Below are positions 35,653-43,918 of a DNA stretch of 64,000 bases, piece after piece. The stretch comes from Tsuneonella troitsensis (GTDB lineage Bacteria; Pseudomonadota; Alphaproteobacteria; Sphingomonadales; Sphingomonadaceae): NCBI RefSeq assembly GCF_001441535.1, contig NZ_LMAU01000003.1:434001-498000 (forward strand). The letters are read 5' to 3'. A program made the position numbers and the translations under genes. Numbering within the stretch: the first letter of the stretch is position 1; every line of letters begins with the position of its first letter. The notes under the pieces were generated by a model. The model was not told where the DNA came from and did not search any database. It was given only the letters and a program-made list of their open reading frames with translations.

Positions 35653-35931
35653 ATGGCAGCTCGTATCTATCAACGCCCGAAAAACGCGATGCAGTCCGGC
35701 AAGGCGCTGACCGACCAGTGGATCCTCGAATTCGAGCAGTCCGAGGCTCGTGTGGCGGACCCGTTGATGGGCTGGACCGGCAGCGGCGATACGCAGGCGC
35801 AGGTCGTGCTTCACTTCGCGACGCGGGAAGAGGCGCAGGCCTATGCCGCGAAATACGGCATTCCCGCACGCGTCCATGCGACCCCGCCAAAGGCGCTCAA
35901 GCTGCAGGCATACGCCGATAACTTTCGCTGA
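35653..35931 (+). CDS. NDUFS4-like NADH dehydrogenase accessory subunit
   Basis: 92 residues. The whole protein matches the ETC complex I subunit family (PF04800; mitochondrial NDUFS4/18-kDa subunit): IYQRPKNAMQSGKALTDQWI, DPLMGWTGSGDTQAQVVLHF, TREEAQAYAAKYGI. It binds peripherally to complex I in alphaproteobacteria and mitochondria and supports its assembly or stability. It stands alone here, 15 nt after hrpB and before the SRP RNA; the nuo operon is not in the window. Confidence 0.93.
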   Translation: MAARIYQRPKNAMQSGKALTDQWILEFEQSEARVADPLMGWTGSGDTQAQVVLHFATREEAQAYAAKYGIPARVHATPPKALKLQAYADNFR

Positions 35932-35964
35932 GTTGATTTTCCCGTTTCATGCCGCCATATGCGC

Positions 35965-36060
35965 CGCCGGGAGTCGGTCGGACGCTTGCGTCCGCCAACC
36001 TGGTCAGGTCCGGAAGGAAGCAGCCACAACGGGTTGCGGCGGGTCGGCCGGCTCCTCACT
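35965..36060 (+). ncRNA. ffs: Signal recognition particle RNA (4.5S type)
   Basis: The invariant SRP helix 8 apical sequence GGTCAGGTCCGGAAGGAAGC is at 36002-36021, followed by AGCC. Flanking strands pair: GGAGTCGGTCGGAC (35969-35982) with GGTCGGCCGGCTCC (36041-36054), allowing wobbles. This gives a bacterial small SRP RNA of about 95 nt. It scaffolds Ffh for co-translational membrane targeting. Location just upstream of dnaX is usual in alphaproteobacteria. Exact ends are estimates. Confidence 0.93.
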
Positions 36061-36111
36061 CTTCGCCAAGACGGGCATGACATTGCCCGCGCCATTCCCT
36101 AGCTTCGGACC

Positions 36112-37896
36112 ATGACCGATTCCGGGGACATGTTCGGCGATCCCCCAGCCGACGACGAAGAGGACACCGCACCCAGCGCTGCCGAACTGGAGGCGGCAGG
36201 GCAGAGCGCGATGTTCGGCGATCCCGCCCCGGCTCCGGCATCTGTGCCTTCGCCACCTGCGACCAAGCCCGCCGAACCTTCGTCCCAGCCCTACCGCGTC
36301 CTCGCGCGTAAGTATCGCCCCCAGACCTTCAGCGAGCTTATCGGCCAGGAACCGATGGTCCGCACGCTCGCCAACGCCATCAAGCGCGACCGGCTGGCGC
36401 ACGCCTTCCTGATGACCGGGGTGCGCGGGGTCGGCAAGACGTCGACCGCGCGGCTGATCGCCAAGGCATTGAACTGCATCGGACCGGACGGGCAGGGCGG
36501 ACCCACGATCGACCCGTGCGGCGAATGCGAACCCTGCCGCGCGATCGCGGAAGGCCGCCACATCGACGTGATCGAGATGGACGCCGCGTCGAATACCGGC
36601 GTCGACGATGTGCGCGAGATCATTGAGGCGGTGCGCTACGCGGCCGTCTCGGCACGCTACAAGATCTACATCATCGACGAAGTTCACATGCTGTCGCGCA
36701 ATGCTTTCAATGCGTTGCTCAAGACGCTTGAGGAACCGCCGGGCCATGTGAAGTTCCTCTTCGCGACCACCGAGGTGGAAAAGCTGCCGGTCACGGTGCT
36801 CAGCCGGACGCAGCGGTTCGACCTGCGGCGCATTCCCGCCGACATGCTGGAGCAGCATTTCGCCAGCGTCTGCCGCCAGGAGGGAGTCGAGGCCGAGACC
36901 GAGGCGCTGCACTTGATCGCCGCCGCCGCCGAAGGTTCGGTTCGCGACGGGCTGTCGATCCTCGACCAGGCGATCGCCCATGCCGATCTGGACACCGAGG
37001 GGCGGGTCACCGCCGAACGCGTCCGCGACATGCTGGGCCTTGCCGATCGGGGCGCACAACGGCGGCTGTTCGCGTGCCTGCTCGAGGGCGATCCGCAAGG
37101 CCTCCTTGCAGCGCTCGCCGACCAGTATGCCTTGGGCGTGGAGCCGCTCGCGCTGATGCGCTCGCTCATGGACCTGACCAACAGGATCACCGTGGCGCAG
37201 ATCGGGGGCAGCGGGGCCGATGCCCCTACGGCGGAGGAACGCGCGACGATCGAAGATTGGGCCGCGCGGCTGGCACCCGGGCAACTGCATCGCCTGTGGC
37301 AGCTGCTCATCAAGGGCTACGACGAAGTGAAGGGCGCGCCCGATCCGCTGGTCTCGGCGCAGATGGCACTGTTGCGGACGCTGCACGCCGCCGATCTGCC
37401 CGACCCCGGTACGCTCGCCAGAAAGCTGGAGGATATCGCCGCGCGCGCTTCGGCCGCCCCGGCGGCTGTCGACGGCACTGCGGGGCCGGGCCAGCCGGCG
37501 GCCGCATCCCCGATCGAGTGGCGGACGCTCGTCGACCGGATCGAGCGCGAGGGCGGATCGCTGCATCTGGCCTCGCGGCTTCGGATGCAGGTCCGTCCGA
37601 TAGAGGTCGTCGAGGGCCGGATCGTTTTTTCGCAGGCACCGGGTTTCGGCGAAGATCTCGCGCCCGAAATGCGCCAGACCCTGCTCGAACTGACAGGTAG
37701 CCGTTGGCAGGTCGATCAGGTGCCCGAAGGCGGCGAGCCCACGCTGGTCGAGCGCGAGCAGGCGCTCAAGGCCGACGCCGATGCGCGGATGCGCGCGCAC
37801 CCCCTTGTCGAGGCGACTTTCGCCGCATTCCCCGACGCCGAGTTCGTCCCCGATGAGGACAGCTCCGGCGCACCCCCTTGGAGACGAAACGCATGA
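36112..37896 (+). CDS. dnaX: DNA polymerase III subunit gamma/tau
   Basis: 594 residues. An acidic, Pro-rich N-terminal extension of ~60 residues precedes the clamp-loader AAA+ domain: YRVLARKYRPQTFSELIGQE, Walker A GVRGVGKTSTARLIAKALNC, zinc cysteines CGECEPCRAI, Walker B IIDEVHMLS, sensor LSRTQRFDLRR. The C-terminal region holds the tau-like domain (LHLASRLRMQVRPIEVVEGR). It loads the beta clamp and couples polymerases. Its stop overlaps the ATG of ybaB (ATGA), so the two are translationally coupled. Confidence 0.96.
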   Translation: MTDSGDMFGDPPADDEEDTAPSAAELEAAGQSAMFGDPAPAPASVPSPPATKPAEPSSQPYRVLARKYRPQTFSELIGQEPMVRTLANAIKRDRLAHAFLMTGVRGVGKTSTARLIAKALNCIGPDGQGGPTIDPCGECEPCRAIAEGRHIDVIEMDAASNTGVDDVREIIEAVRYAAVSARYKIYIIDEVHMLSRNAFNALLKTLEEPPGHVKFLFATTEVEKLPVTVLSRTQRFDLRRIPADMLEQHFASVCRQEGVEAETEALHLIAAAAEGSVRDGLSILDQAIAHADLDTEGRVTAERVRDMLGLADRGAQRRLFACLLEGDPQGLLAALADQYALGVEPLALMRSLMDLTNRITVAQIGGSGADAPTAEERATIEDWAARLAPGQLHRLWQLLIKGYDEVKGAPDPLVSAQMALLRTLHAADLPDPGTLARKLEDIAARASAAPAAVDGTAGPGQPAAASPIEWRTLVDRIEREGGSLHLASRLRMQVRPIEVVEGRIVFSQAPGFGEDLAPEMRQTLLELTGSRWQVDQVPEGGEPTLVEREQALKADADARMRAHPLVEATFAAFPDAEFVPDEDSSGAPPWRRNA

Positions 37897-38234
37897 AATC
37901 GATGGAAGAAATGCTCGCCGCGGCACAAAAGGCCGCCGAAACGATCCAGCAGCAGATGGGCGACGCGCAGGCCAAGCTCGACAGCCTCGAGGTAGAGGGC
38001 GCGGCCGGTGGCGGTCTGGTAAAAATCCGCGCCACGGCCAAGGGTCGAATCCTGTCGGTTTCGATCGACGACAGCCTGATTGTGCCTGAAGAGAAGCAGA
38101 TGCTCGAAGATCTGGTCACTGCAGCGTTCAACGATGCGCGCGGCAAGGCGGACCGCGTGGCCGGAGAGGAAATGGCCCGTATCCAGTCGGGCATGGGACT
38201 TCCGCCGGGCCTCAATATCCCCGGCTTCAGTTGA
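37893..38234 (+). CDS. ybaB: Nucleoid-associated protein YbaB/EbfC
   Basis: 113 residues from the ATG overlapping the dnaX stop, with GGAGA 8 nt upstream. The family sequence is complete: MEEMLAAAQKAAETIQQQMG, then GLVKIRATAKGRILSVSID, EEKQMLEDLVTAAFNDARGK, and a Met/Gly/Pro-rich tail. It forms DNA-binding dimers shaped like tweezers. In many bacteria recR follows dnaX-ybaB; here a spore-coat-U-like gene follows instead. Confidence 0.95.
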   Translation: MKSMEEMLAAAQKAAETIQQQMGDAQAKLDSLEVEGAAGGGLVKIRATAKGRILSVSIDDSLIVPEEKQMLEDLVTAAFNDARGKADRVAGEEMARIQSGMGLPPGLNIPGFS

Positions 38235-38312
38235 CGGTTAACGCGGTCTTGATCGCACCGTTCGTGGTTAACCGGATTTAACCCGCCGCGATCTTCGGGC
38301 ATCCTGCCTCGA

Positions 38313-38786
38313 ATGGATGTCCGGATGGCTCTCGGAACGCTGACCCTGGCGGCTGCAATCGCGCCGGCAACGGCTGCCGCCCAGCAGGCCTCTTCGGCAA
38401 CGATGCGCGTATCGCTGGTCGTTCGCCCGGCTTGTTCGGTCGAAGCCTCGCCGCTCTCGTTTGCCGGAGATACGGGTAGCACGATCGATGCCGAGTCCCG
38501 GATCGATGTAACATGCAACACCGACGTACCCGTGGCGGTCGGCCTCGATCGGGGAATCAACGAATCCTCTGGTCGTGCGCGCCTCGCGGGCGCAGAGGGC
38601 TTCGTGCCCTATGCGATCTACAGCGACGCGGCACGGCGCGTCCCTTGGGACACCGATGCGCCGGTTGCGGCGACCGTGCAGGGTGGCTCGCTCAAACTGG
38701 TGGCCTATGGGCGGGTCGATCCTGTCGCAACTTCGGGCACAGCAGGATACTATGCCGACACGGTGACGGTGACGGTCGAGCTCTGA
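38313..38786 (+). CDS. Spore coat U domain secreted protein
   Basis: 157 residues with a signal peptide (MDVRMALGTLTLAAAIAPATAAAQ). The mature part is the all-beta SCPU domain: MRVSLVVRPACSVEASPLSF, IDVTCNTDVPVAVGLDRG, GYYADTVTVTVEL, with a conserved Cys pair. SCPU proteins are usually pilins of chaperone-usher fimbriae that resemble Csu pili. No chaperone or usher gene is adjacent, so this is an orphan subunit. It lies between ybaB and lon and has its own upstream region of 78 nt. Confidence 0.8.
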   Translation: MDVRMALGTLTLAAAIAPATAAAQQASSATMRVSLVVRPACSVEASPLSFAGDTGSTIDAESRIDVTCNTDVPVAVGLDRGINESSGRARLAGAEGFVPYAIYSDAARRVPWDTDAPVAATVQGGSLKLVAYGRVDPVATSGTAGYYADTVTVTVEL

Positions 38787-38826
38787 GGGCGGCCCGGTCC
38801 GTCCACAGCGCTGCTGGCCTCGCGGG

Positions 38827-38855
38827 ATTGCACCCCCGCAGCCTGCACCCCATAT
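38827..38855 (+). promoter_or_regulatory. Possible heat-shock (sigma-32) promoter of lon
   Basis: ATTG (38827-38830), 17 nt, then CCCCATAT (38848-38855), 25 nt before the lon ATG. This resembles the alphaproteobacterial RpoH pattern CTTG-N17-CYTATNT, with one mismatch in the first box. lon is a classical heat-shock gene. No experimental support. Confidence 0.4.
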
Positions 38856-38879
38856 CCCCCGCAAGGACGGATATCACCC

Positions 38880-41270
38880 ATGAACCAGCTTTTTCCCCTT
38901 CTCCCCCTTCGCGACATCGTGGTCTTCCCAGGCCAAGTAGTTTCCTTATTCGTCGGCCGCCAGAAATCGGTCGCCGCGCTCGAGGCCGCGATGGAGGGCG
39001 ACAAGGACATCTTCCTTCTCGCGCAGCTCGATCCGGGCACCGACGATCCGACCGACGACGAGCTTTACGACGTTGGCGTGGTCGCGCAGGTTCTCCAGCT
39101 TCTCAAGATGCCGGACGGCACGGTCCGCGTTCTGGTCGAGGGCGGATCGCGGGCAGGGCTCGTTGCCATGCGGCCGGAAAACGGCTTCGTCGTTGCCGAG
39201 GTCGAAGTGCGTCAGCCCGAAACGACTTCGGGCAGCGAAGTAGTCGCAACGATGCGTCAGGTCGTCGAGCAGTTCGGCGAATATGCCAAGCTCAACAAGA
39301 AGCTGGGCGAGAACGCCGGGCAGGACTTGTCCGAGATCGACGATGCCGGCGATCTGGCCGACACGATCGCTGCCGCGCTGCAGGGCAAGGTCAGCGACAA
39401 GCAGGCGCTACTCACCGAAGCGAGCCCGCTCAAGCGGCTCGAAATGGTCATGGCGATCATGGAGGGCGAGCTTTCGGTCCTGCAGGTAGAGCGCAAGATC
39501 CGTGGCCGCGTGAAGCGGCAGATGGAAAAGACCCAGCGCGAATATTACCTTAACGAGCAGTTGAAGGCGATCCAGAACGAGCTCGGCGGCGGCGACGGCG
39601 AGGACGGCGACGAGATCGCCGAATTGACCGAAAAGATCGCCAAGCTCAAGTTGAGCAAGGAAGCGCGCGCCAAGGCCGAGAGCGAACTCAAGAAGCTCAA
39701 GACCATGCAACCGATGAGCGCCGAAGCGACCGTCATCCGCAACTACCTGGACGTGCTCCTCGGCTTGCCTTGGGGCAAGAAGTCGAAGCTGAAGCGCGAC
39801 ATCGCGACGGCGCAGGCGGTGCTCGACGAGGACCACTACGCGCTTGAAAAGGTCAAGGACCGTATCGTCGAGTACCTCGCGGTTCAGGCGCGGACCAACA
39901 AGCTGAAGGGGCCGATCCTGTGCCTTGTCGGCCCTCCGGGCGTCGGCAAGACCAGTCTCGGCAAATCGATCGCCAAGGCGACGGGGCGCGAGTTCGTGCG
40001 CCAGTCGCTGGGCGGCGTGCGTGACGAGGCCGAGATTCGTGGCCACCGCCGCACTTACATCGGCTCGCTGCCGGGCAAGATCGTCTCGAACCTCAAGAAG
40101 GCCGGGACCAGCAATCCCCTGTTCCTGCTCGACGAGATCGACAAGCTCGGCCAGGATTTCCGGGGCGATCCGGCGTCGGCTCTGCTCGAGGTTCTCGACC
40201 CCGAACAGAACTCGAAGTTTCAGGATCACTACCTGGAGCTCGACCTCGACCTGTCGGACATCATGTTCGTCACCACAGCGAACAGCCTAAACCTGCCGCA
40301 GCCGTTGCTCGACCGCATGGAGATCATCCGGCTTGAGGGCTACACCGAGGACGAGAAGGTAGAGATCGCCGAGCGGCACCTGATCCCCAAGCAGATCGAA
40401 GCGCATGGTTTGAAGGCGGGCGAGTTCTCGCTGACGACCGAGGGCCTGCGCGACCTGATCAGATATTACACGCGCGAAGCCGGCGTCCGAACTCTCGAGC
40501 GCGAGATCGCGCGCCTTGCTCGAAAGAGCCTGCGCAAGATTCTCGAGAAGCAGGCGACCAGCATCACGGTTACCGCCGAAAACCTCGGCGAGTTTGCGGG
40601 CGTTCGCAAGTTCAAGCACGGCATGGGCGAGGCCGAAGCGCAGGTGGGCGCGGTAACGGGTCTCGCATGGACCGAGGTCGGTGGCGAACTGCTAACGATC
40701 GAAAGCGTGACCACCCCGGGCAAGGGCGAGATCAAGACCACCGGCAAGCTTGGCGACGTGATGACCGAAAGCATCGCCGCGGCGTTCAGCTTTGTGAAGG
40801 CGCGCGCGCCGGCCTACGGGATCCGGCCCAGTCTGTTCCACCGCAAGAACATCCACATCCACCTGCCCGAAGGCGCGGTGCCGAAGGACGGGCCCAGCGC
40901 GGGTATCGGGATGGTCACCTCGATCATCTCCACGCTGAGCGGCGTGGCCGTGAGGCCCGACGTTGCCATGACCGGCGAGGTCACGCTGCGTGGACGGGTG
41001 CTGGCGATCGGAGGGCTGAAGGAAAAGCTCCTCGCTGCGCTGCGCGGCGGGATCAAGACGGTCCTCATCCCGCAGGACAACGTCAAGGACCTCTCGGAGA
41101 TACCGCAGAACATCAAGGATGGACTCGAGATCGTGCCGGTCAGTCACGTCGACGAAGTGCTCGAGCGTGCCTTGGTCGCGCCGCTCGAATCGATCGACTG
41201 GACCGAAGCAGACGACCTCGCCAGCCAACCCGGGGCGGGCGGCCGTGGTGAGGGTACGACGGCACACTAG
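38880..41270 (+). CDS. lon: Lon ATP-dependent endopeptidase
   Basis: 796 residues, full length, with AAGGA upstream. It has an N-terminal substrate-binding LON domain ([20 protein letters not shown]), a coiled-coil middle ([20 protein letters not shown]), AAA+ with Walker [14 protein letters not shown] and Walker [12 protein letters not shown], and the C-terminal protease with the catalytic Ser in [11 protein letters not shown] and the catalytic Lys in [14 protein letters not shown]. It degrades misfolded and regulatory proteins in the cytosol. It is followed by a strong terminator and then HU, the common lon-hup order. Confidence 0.97.
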   Translation: MNQLFPLLPLRDIVVFPGQVVSLFVGRQKSVAALEAAMEGDKDIFLLAQLDPGTDDPTDDELYDVGVVAQVLQLLKMPDGTVRVLVEGGSRAGLVAMRPENGFVVAEVEVRQPETTSGSEVVATMRQVVEQFGEYAKLNKKLGENAGQDLSEIDDAGDLADTIAAALQGKVSDKQALLTEASPLKRLEMVMAIMEGELSVLQVERKIRGRVKRQMEKTQREYYLNEQLKAIQNELGGGDGEDGDEIAELTEKIAKLKLSKEARAKAESELKKLKTMQPMSAEATVIRNYLDVLLGLPWGKKSKLKRDIATAQAVLDEDHYALEKVKDRIVEYLAVQARTNKLKGPILCLVGPPGVGKTSLGKSIAKATGREFVRQSLGGVRDEAEIRGHRRTYIGSLPGKIVSNLKKAGTSNPLFLLDEIDKLGQDFRGDPASALLEVLDPEQNSKFQDHYLELDLDLSDIMFVTTANSLNLPQPLLDRMEIIRLEGYTEDEKVEIAERHLIPKQIEAHGLKAGEFSLTTEGLRDLIRYYTREAGVRTLEREIARLARKSLRKILEKQATSITVTAENLGEFAGVRKFKHGMGEAEAQVGAVTGLAWTEVGGELLTIESVTTPGKGEIKTTGKLGDVMTESIAAAFSFVKARAPAYGIRPSLFHRKNIHIHLPEGAVPKDGPSAGIGMVTSIISTLSGVAVRPDVAMTGEVTLRGRVLAIGGLKEKLLAALRGGIKTVLIPQDNVKDLSEIPQNIKDGLEIVPVSHVDEVLERALVAPLESIDWTEADDLASQPGAGGRGEGTTAH

Positions 41271-41302
41271 GACTGTATTTCCCCTGCGGATTTGTGGCAC
41301 TC

Positions 41303-41346
41303 GGCGCGCCGTGTCTCTCAAAGGGACACGGCGCGCCTCTTCTGTC
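41303..41346 (+). terminator. Intrinsic terminator after lon
   Basis: GGCGCGCCGTGTC (41303-41315) pairs perfectly with GACACGGCGCGCC (41325-41337), with a 9-nt loop. TCTTCTGTCT follows; the U-tract is broken but the 13-bp GC stem is strong. Confidence 0.75.
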
Positions 41347-41367
41347 TGCCATCTGTCCGATTAGCCT

Positions 41368-41396
41368 TTGACTCACGCGTGAAAAGGCATTCAAGT
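41368..41396 (+). promoter_or_regulatory. Possible promoter of the HU gene
   Basis: TTGACT (41368-41373) is a good -35 box. After 17 nt comes TCAAGT (41391-41396), a poor -10 match. It lies between the lon terminator and HU, where a strong promoter is expected. Confidence 0.4.
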
Positions 41397-41464
41397 CCGC
41401 GCTTTCATCATTTGGCGATTCTGCGGATACGCCTGCGGTCGCGCGCACCAGCGAGGGGGAAGGA

Positions 41465-41737
41465 ATGAACAAGAACGATCTCATCGGATCAGTTGCGGAG
41501 GCTGCAGGGCTTTCGAAGAGCGACGCCGCAAGCGCTGTCGAAGGTGTGTTCGACGCAATTACCTCGGCGCTGAAGAAGGGCGACGAGGTTCGTTTGGTGG
41601 GGTTCGGAACGTTCACGGTTGCCCGTCGCAAGGCATCGACCGGGCGCAACCCGCGCACGGGGGAGCCGATGAAGATCAAGGCGTCGAACCAACCCAAGTT
41701 CAAGGCTGGTAAAGTCCTCAAGGACTCCGTGAACTGA
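41465..41737 (+). CDS. hup: DNA-binding protein HU
   Basis: 90 residues, the standard HU length, with GAGGGGGAAGGA upstream of the ATG. MNKNDLIGSVAEAAGLSKSD opens the helical dimerisation body. The beta-arm carries the family signature GFGTFTVARRKASTGRNPRTGE, and a C-terminal helix ends FKAGKVLKDSVN. HU bends and compacts DNA as a dimer. It is separated from lon by a terminator and its own promoter region. Confidence 0.97.
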   Translation: MNKNDLIGSVAEAAGLSKSDAASAVEGVFDAITSALKKGDEVRLVGFGTFTVARRKASTGRNPRTGEPMKIKASNQPKFKAGKVLKDSVN

Positions 41738-41748
41738 GACGAATTTTC

Positions 41749-41776
41749 GACTGACCGGGCAGTTGTCCGGTCAGTC
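41749..41776. terminator. Hairpin between HU and the convergent lipoprotein gene
   Basis: GACTGACCGG (41749-41758) pairs perfectly with CCGGTCAGTC (41767-41776), loop 8 nt. It starts 11 nt after the HU stop and overlaps the stop codon of the convergent gene. No clear T-run on either strand, so terminator activity is uncertain. Confidence 0.45.
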
Positions 41777-42637
41777 CAGCCTGATCAATGCGGTCGGTGC
41801 GATCTTCGTGCGCGAGTTGATCGTCCACGATAACGTGCGCCCGTCGGTCCGCGCTACCGGACCCTCGTCGGTGTTGTTGGCCAGTATCTCGCCTTCGGTC
41901 GTAACTGAGAAGGTTCCCTCGATCTTCGGCAGGATGGGACCCTTTTCGCCGTCCTTGCCTTTCGGCAGGGACATGCCGCCCATTCCCGCCATCATGCCCT
42001 GAAACGGATTTCCGCCACCCGATGGAGCAAACCCGGGCGCATCGACGCGCACCGTCCCGTCGGCTCGCCGCGTGACTGCCACGAAGGCATTGACCATCGG
42101 GAAGCCCTCCATCGTTGGAAACAGGAAATCGTGGTCGATCCGCCCAGTGACCGCGAAGCTGACGTCGAACAGTCCGTCGCCTTTGTGCTCCACACGCTTC
42201 CACCCCACTTGGCGGCGAAGCTTGGCGGCAAGTTCTTCGGCAGCCGCCGGATCGGCGGGGTCGATGCCGCCGAGCATGGCGCGCGCCGCCTCTGCCTCTT
42301 CGGCCTTGCTCGCCGCGCGCACGGCTGCCGCTTCATCCCAAGCCTTTCGCTGCTCGGCGAGTTCTTCCACCGAGCATTCGCGGGTTTCCATATCGTCGTC
42401 GTAACAGGCTTCGGCGACGAACTCTTCCGCGCTGGCGAGGTCTCCCATCCGCGCAAGTTTGCTCAGCGCCATCAGGTGTATCTCGCCATCGTAGGCGAAG
42501 GTGAACATGCCGCTGCGCCGCACGTCGAGCGAGGACGAAAAGGCGCCAGGCCAGAGGAGACATCCGGAGAGAACCAAGGCGAATGCTGCGACAACCGCGG
42601 CCGCAGCGGCTCTGTGCATCAACGGTTTGCGGTCCAT
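41771..42637 (-). CDS. Putative lipoprotein of unknown function
   Basis: 288 residues from the ATG at 42637 (AGGTGGGGG upstream); a GTG at 42652 is possible. The lipobox is VLSGC after a hydrophobic stretch (AAAAAVVAAFALVL), so the protein is probably lipid-anchored and periplasm-facing. Next comes MFTFAYDGEIHLMALSKLAR, a Glu/Ala-rich helical region with two cysteines, then a beta-rich half (VEHKGDGLFDVSFAVTGRID) with a glycine/methionine patch (GGGNPFQGMMAGMGGMS). I do not recognise the family, though similar proteins seem widespread in sphingomonads. Confidence 0.78.
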   Translation of the reverse strand: MDRKPLMHRAAAAAVVAAFALVLSGCLLWPGAFSSSLDVRRSGMFTFAYDGEIHLMALSKLARMGDLASAEEFVAEACYDDDMETRECSVEELAEQRKAWDEAAAVRAASKAEEAEAARAMLGGIDPADPAAAEELAAKLRRQVGWKRVEHKGDGLFDVSFAVTGRIDHDFLFPTMEGFPMVNAFVAVTRRADGTVRVDAPGFAPSGGGNPFQGMMAGMGGMSLPKGKDGEKGPILPKIEGTFSVTTEGEILANNTDEGPVARTDGRTLSWTINSRTKIAPTALIRLD

Positions 42638-42662
42638 CCAGACAACCCCCACCTAGCTGAAT

Positions 42663-43448
42663 TCAGTCGTTCCTCGTCGCGATAGCATATAGCGCGATGG
42701 CCGCCGCGTTCGAAACGTTCAGGCTTTCGATCGCGTCGCTAATCGGCAGCTTGGCCAGTGCGTCGCAGTGCCCGGCGATGTTGTGACGCATGCCTTCGCC
42801 CTCGGCACCTAGGACGAGGGCGACCGGACCGGTTGGCAGTGCCTCGGCGAGCGTTGCGTCGGCTTCCCCCGCAAGACCGATGCGCCAGTAGCCGCTTTCC
42901 GCCAGTTCATCGAGCGCGCGGGCAAGGTTCACGACCCGCACCCAGGGCACGACCTCGAGCGCGCCGCTCGCGGACTTGGCGACGACGCCCGATTCTGGCG
43001 GTGCATGACGATCCTGCGTGACGATTGCGGCGGCACCGAACGCGGCGGCCGACCGCAGGATGGCACCCACGTTGTGGGGGTCGGTCACCTGGTCGAGGAC
43101 GAGGATGGGCGCATCGCCGATCACATCCTCCAGGAACACGTCATCGAGCGCGCCGCATTCGAGCACGAGACCTTGGTGCGGAGCGTCGCGGGCGACAAGG
43201 CGTGCGAGATCGGAAGCATCCGCCCACTCGACCGGAAAGTCGGCCGGCAGCTCTCCATCGAGTGCGGCAACCCCTTCGCGAGTCGCCCAGAGCTTTCGAT
43301 GGACGCGCGCCGGGTTCTTGAGCGCGGCCTCGACCGCGTGGCGGCCCCACAAGCGAACCTGTCCCGTGCTTGCGCGGCCCGAACCGCGACCGCCTTGCAT
43401 CCGTCCCGCTCTGCCGCGCATCGCGCGCTTTTTCTCGCCTTTGGCCAT
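42663..43448 (-). CDS. rlmB: 23S rRNA (guanosine-2'-O-)-methyltransferase RlmB
   Basis: 261 residues from the ATG at 43448; the open frame continues through the tRNA-Tyr gene but that part is not coding. The basic N-terminus (MAKGEKKRAMRGRAGRMQGG) precedes the L30e-like substrate-binding domain (LWGRHAVEAALKNPARVHRK). The SPOUT domain has knot motifs DPHNVGAILRSAAAFGAAAI, VALVLGAEGEGMR and IESLNVSNAAAIALYA. The family methylates G2251 in the peptidyl-transferase P loop or an equivalent site. It is divergent from tRNA-Tyr. Confidence 0.92.
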   Translation of the reverse strand: MAKGEKKRAMRGRAGRMQGGRGSGRASTGQVRLWGRHAVEAALKNPARVHRKLWATREGVAALDGELPADFPVEWADASDLARLVARDAPHQGLVLECGALDDVFLEDVIGDAPILVLDQVTDPHNVGAILRSAAAFGAAAIVTQDRHAPPESGVVAKSASGALEVVPWVRVVNLARALDELAESGYWRIGLAGEADATLAEALPTGPVALVLGAEGEGMRHNIAGHCDALAKLPISDAIESLNVSNAAAIALYAIATRND

Positions 43449-43566
43449 CAACCGCCCCTGCCAGCAGGGCCATTGACAGGCAAGCGCCGCTTCGCCATTG
43501 CGCGCCTTCCTCGGCCGGCCGGCCCCTTTTACGGGGTCATCAAACTCGATCCGGCAGGCCCTGTGT

Positions 43567-43652
43567 GGACAGGTGGCCGAGTGGTTAAAGGCAGCAGACT
43601 GTAAATCTGCCCGTGCAAGCGTACGCTGGTTCGAATCCAGCCCTGTCCACCA
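43567..43652 (+). tRNA. tRNA-Tyr(GTA)
   Basis: An 86-nt class II tRNA with a long variable arm (CCCGTGCAAGCGTACG). The acceptor GGACAGG pairs with CCTGTCC, discriminator A and an encoded CCA follow, anticodon loop CTGTAAA (GTA), T-loop GTTCGAATC. It stands between rlmB (divergent) and a small membrane-protein gene. Confidence 0.96.
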
Positions 43653-43719
43653 TTTCCAACGAGGCGTGCAAAGCGCCCGTTTCAGGTCGCGCTGTGGTTG
43701 GGGGCAGTGGGTTGCAGGG

Positions 43720-43866
43720 ATGGTGAAGAAAATTCCGATGTCGCAAGAGGGGCGGGCGAACCTCGCGCGTCGCAGACGGCGTATGGCGCGGGTCACGGCG
43801 GTGACGATTTCCGGAGCATTGGCAGTGGCCGTCGGACTCTGGGCCTGGCTGCTTACCGCGGCCTGA
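43720..43866 (+). CDS. Small single-pass membrane protein, hypothetical
   Basis: 48 residues. A very basic N-terminus (KKIPMSQEGRANLARRRRRM) is followed by a single hydrophobic helix VTAVTISGALAVAVGLWAWLL ending at the C-terminus. The ribosome binding site is weak (CAGGG directly abutting ATG), and an in-frame ATG at 43738 is an alternative. Topology would put the N-terminus in the cytosol. I do not recognise it; it may be a lineage-specific small protein or not translated. Confidence 0.4.
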   Translation: MVKKIPMSQEGRANLARRRRRMARVTAVTISGALAVAVGLWAWLLTAA

Positions 43867-43918
43867 TCAAAGCGACTGGGCGCTTGCGAGCGAACGGACG
43901 GGGGCCTAACTCGCCGCG

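Noticed and set aside
36004-37926. 640-codon minus-strand frame opposite dnaX, also covering part of the SRP RNA
   Set aside because: Shadow of dnaX; it crosses the SRP RNA gene and lacks any domain.
43449-43796. N-terminal extension of rlmB through tRNA-Tyr
   Set aside because: It reads through the complement of a tRNA gene; the basic start at 43448 fits RlmB.
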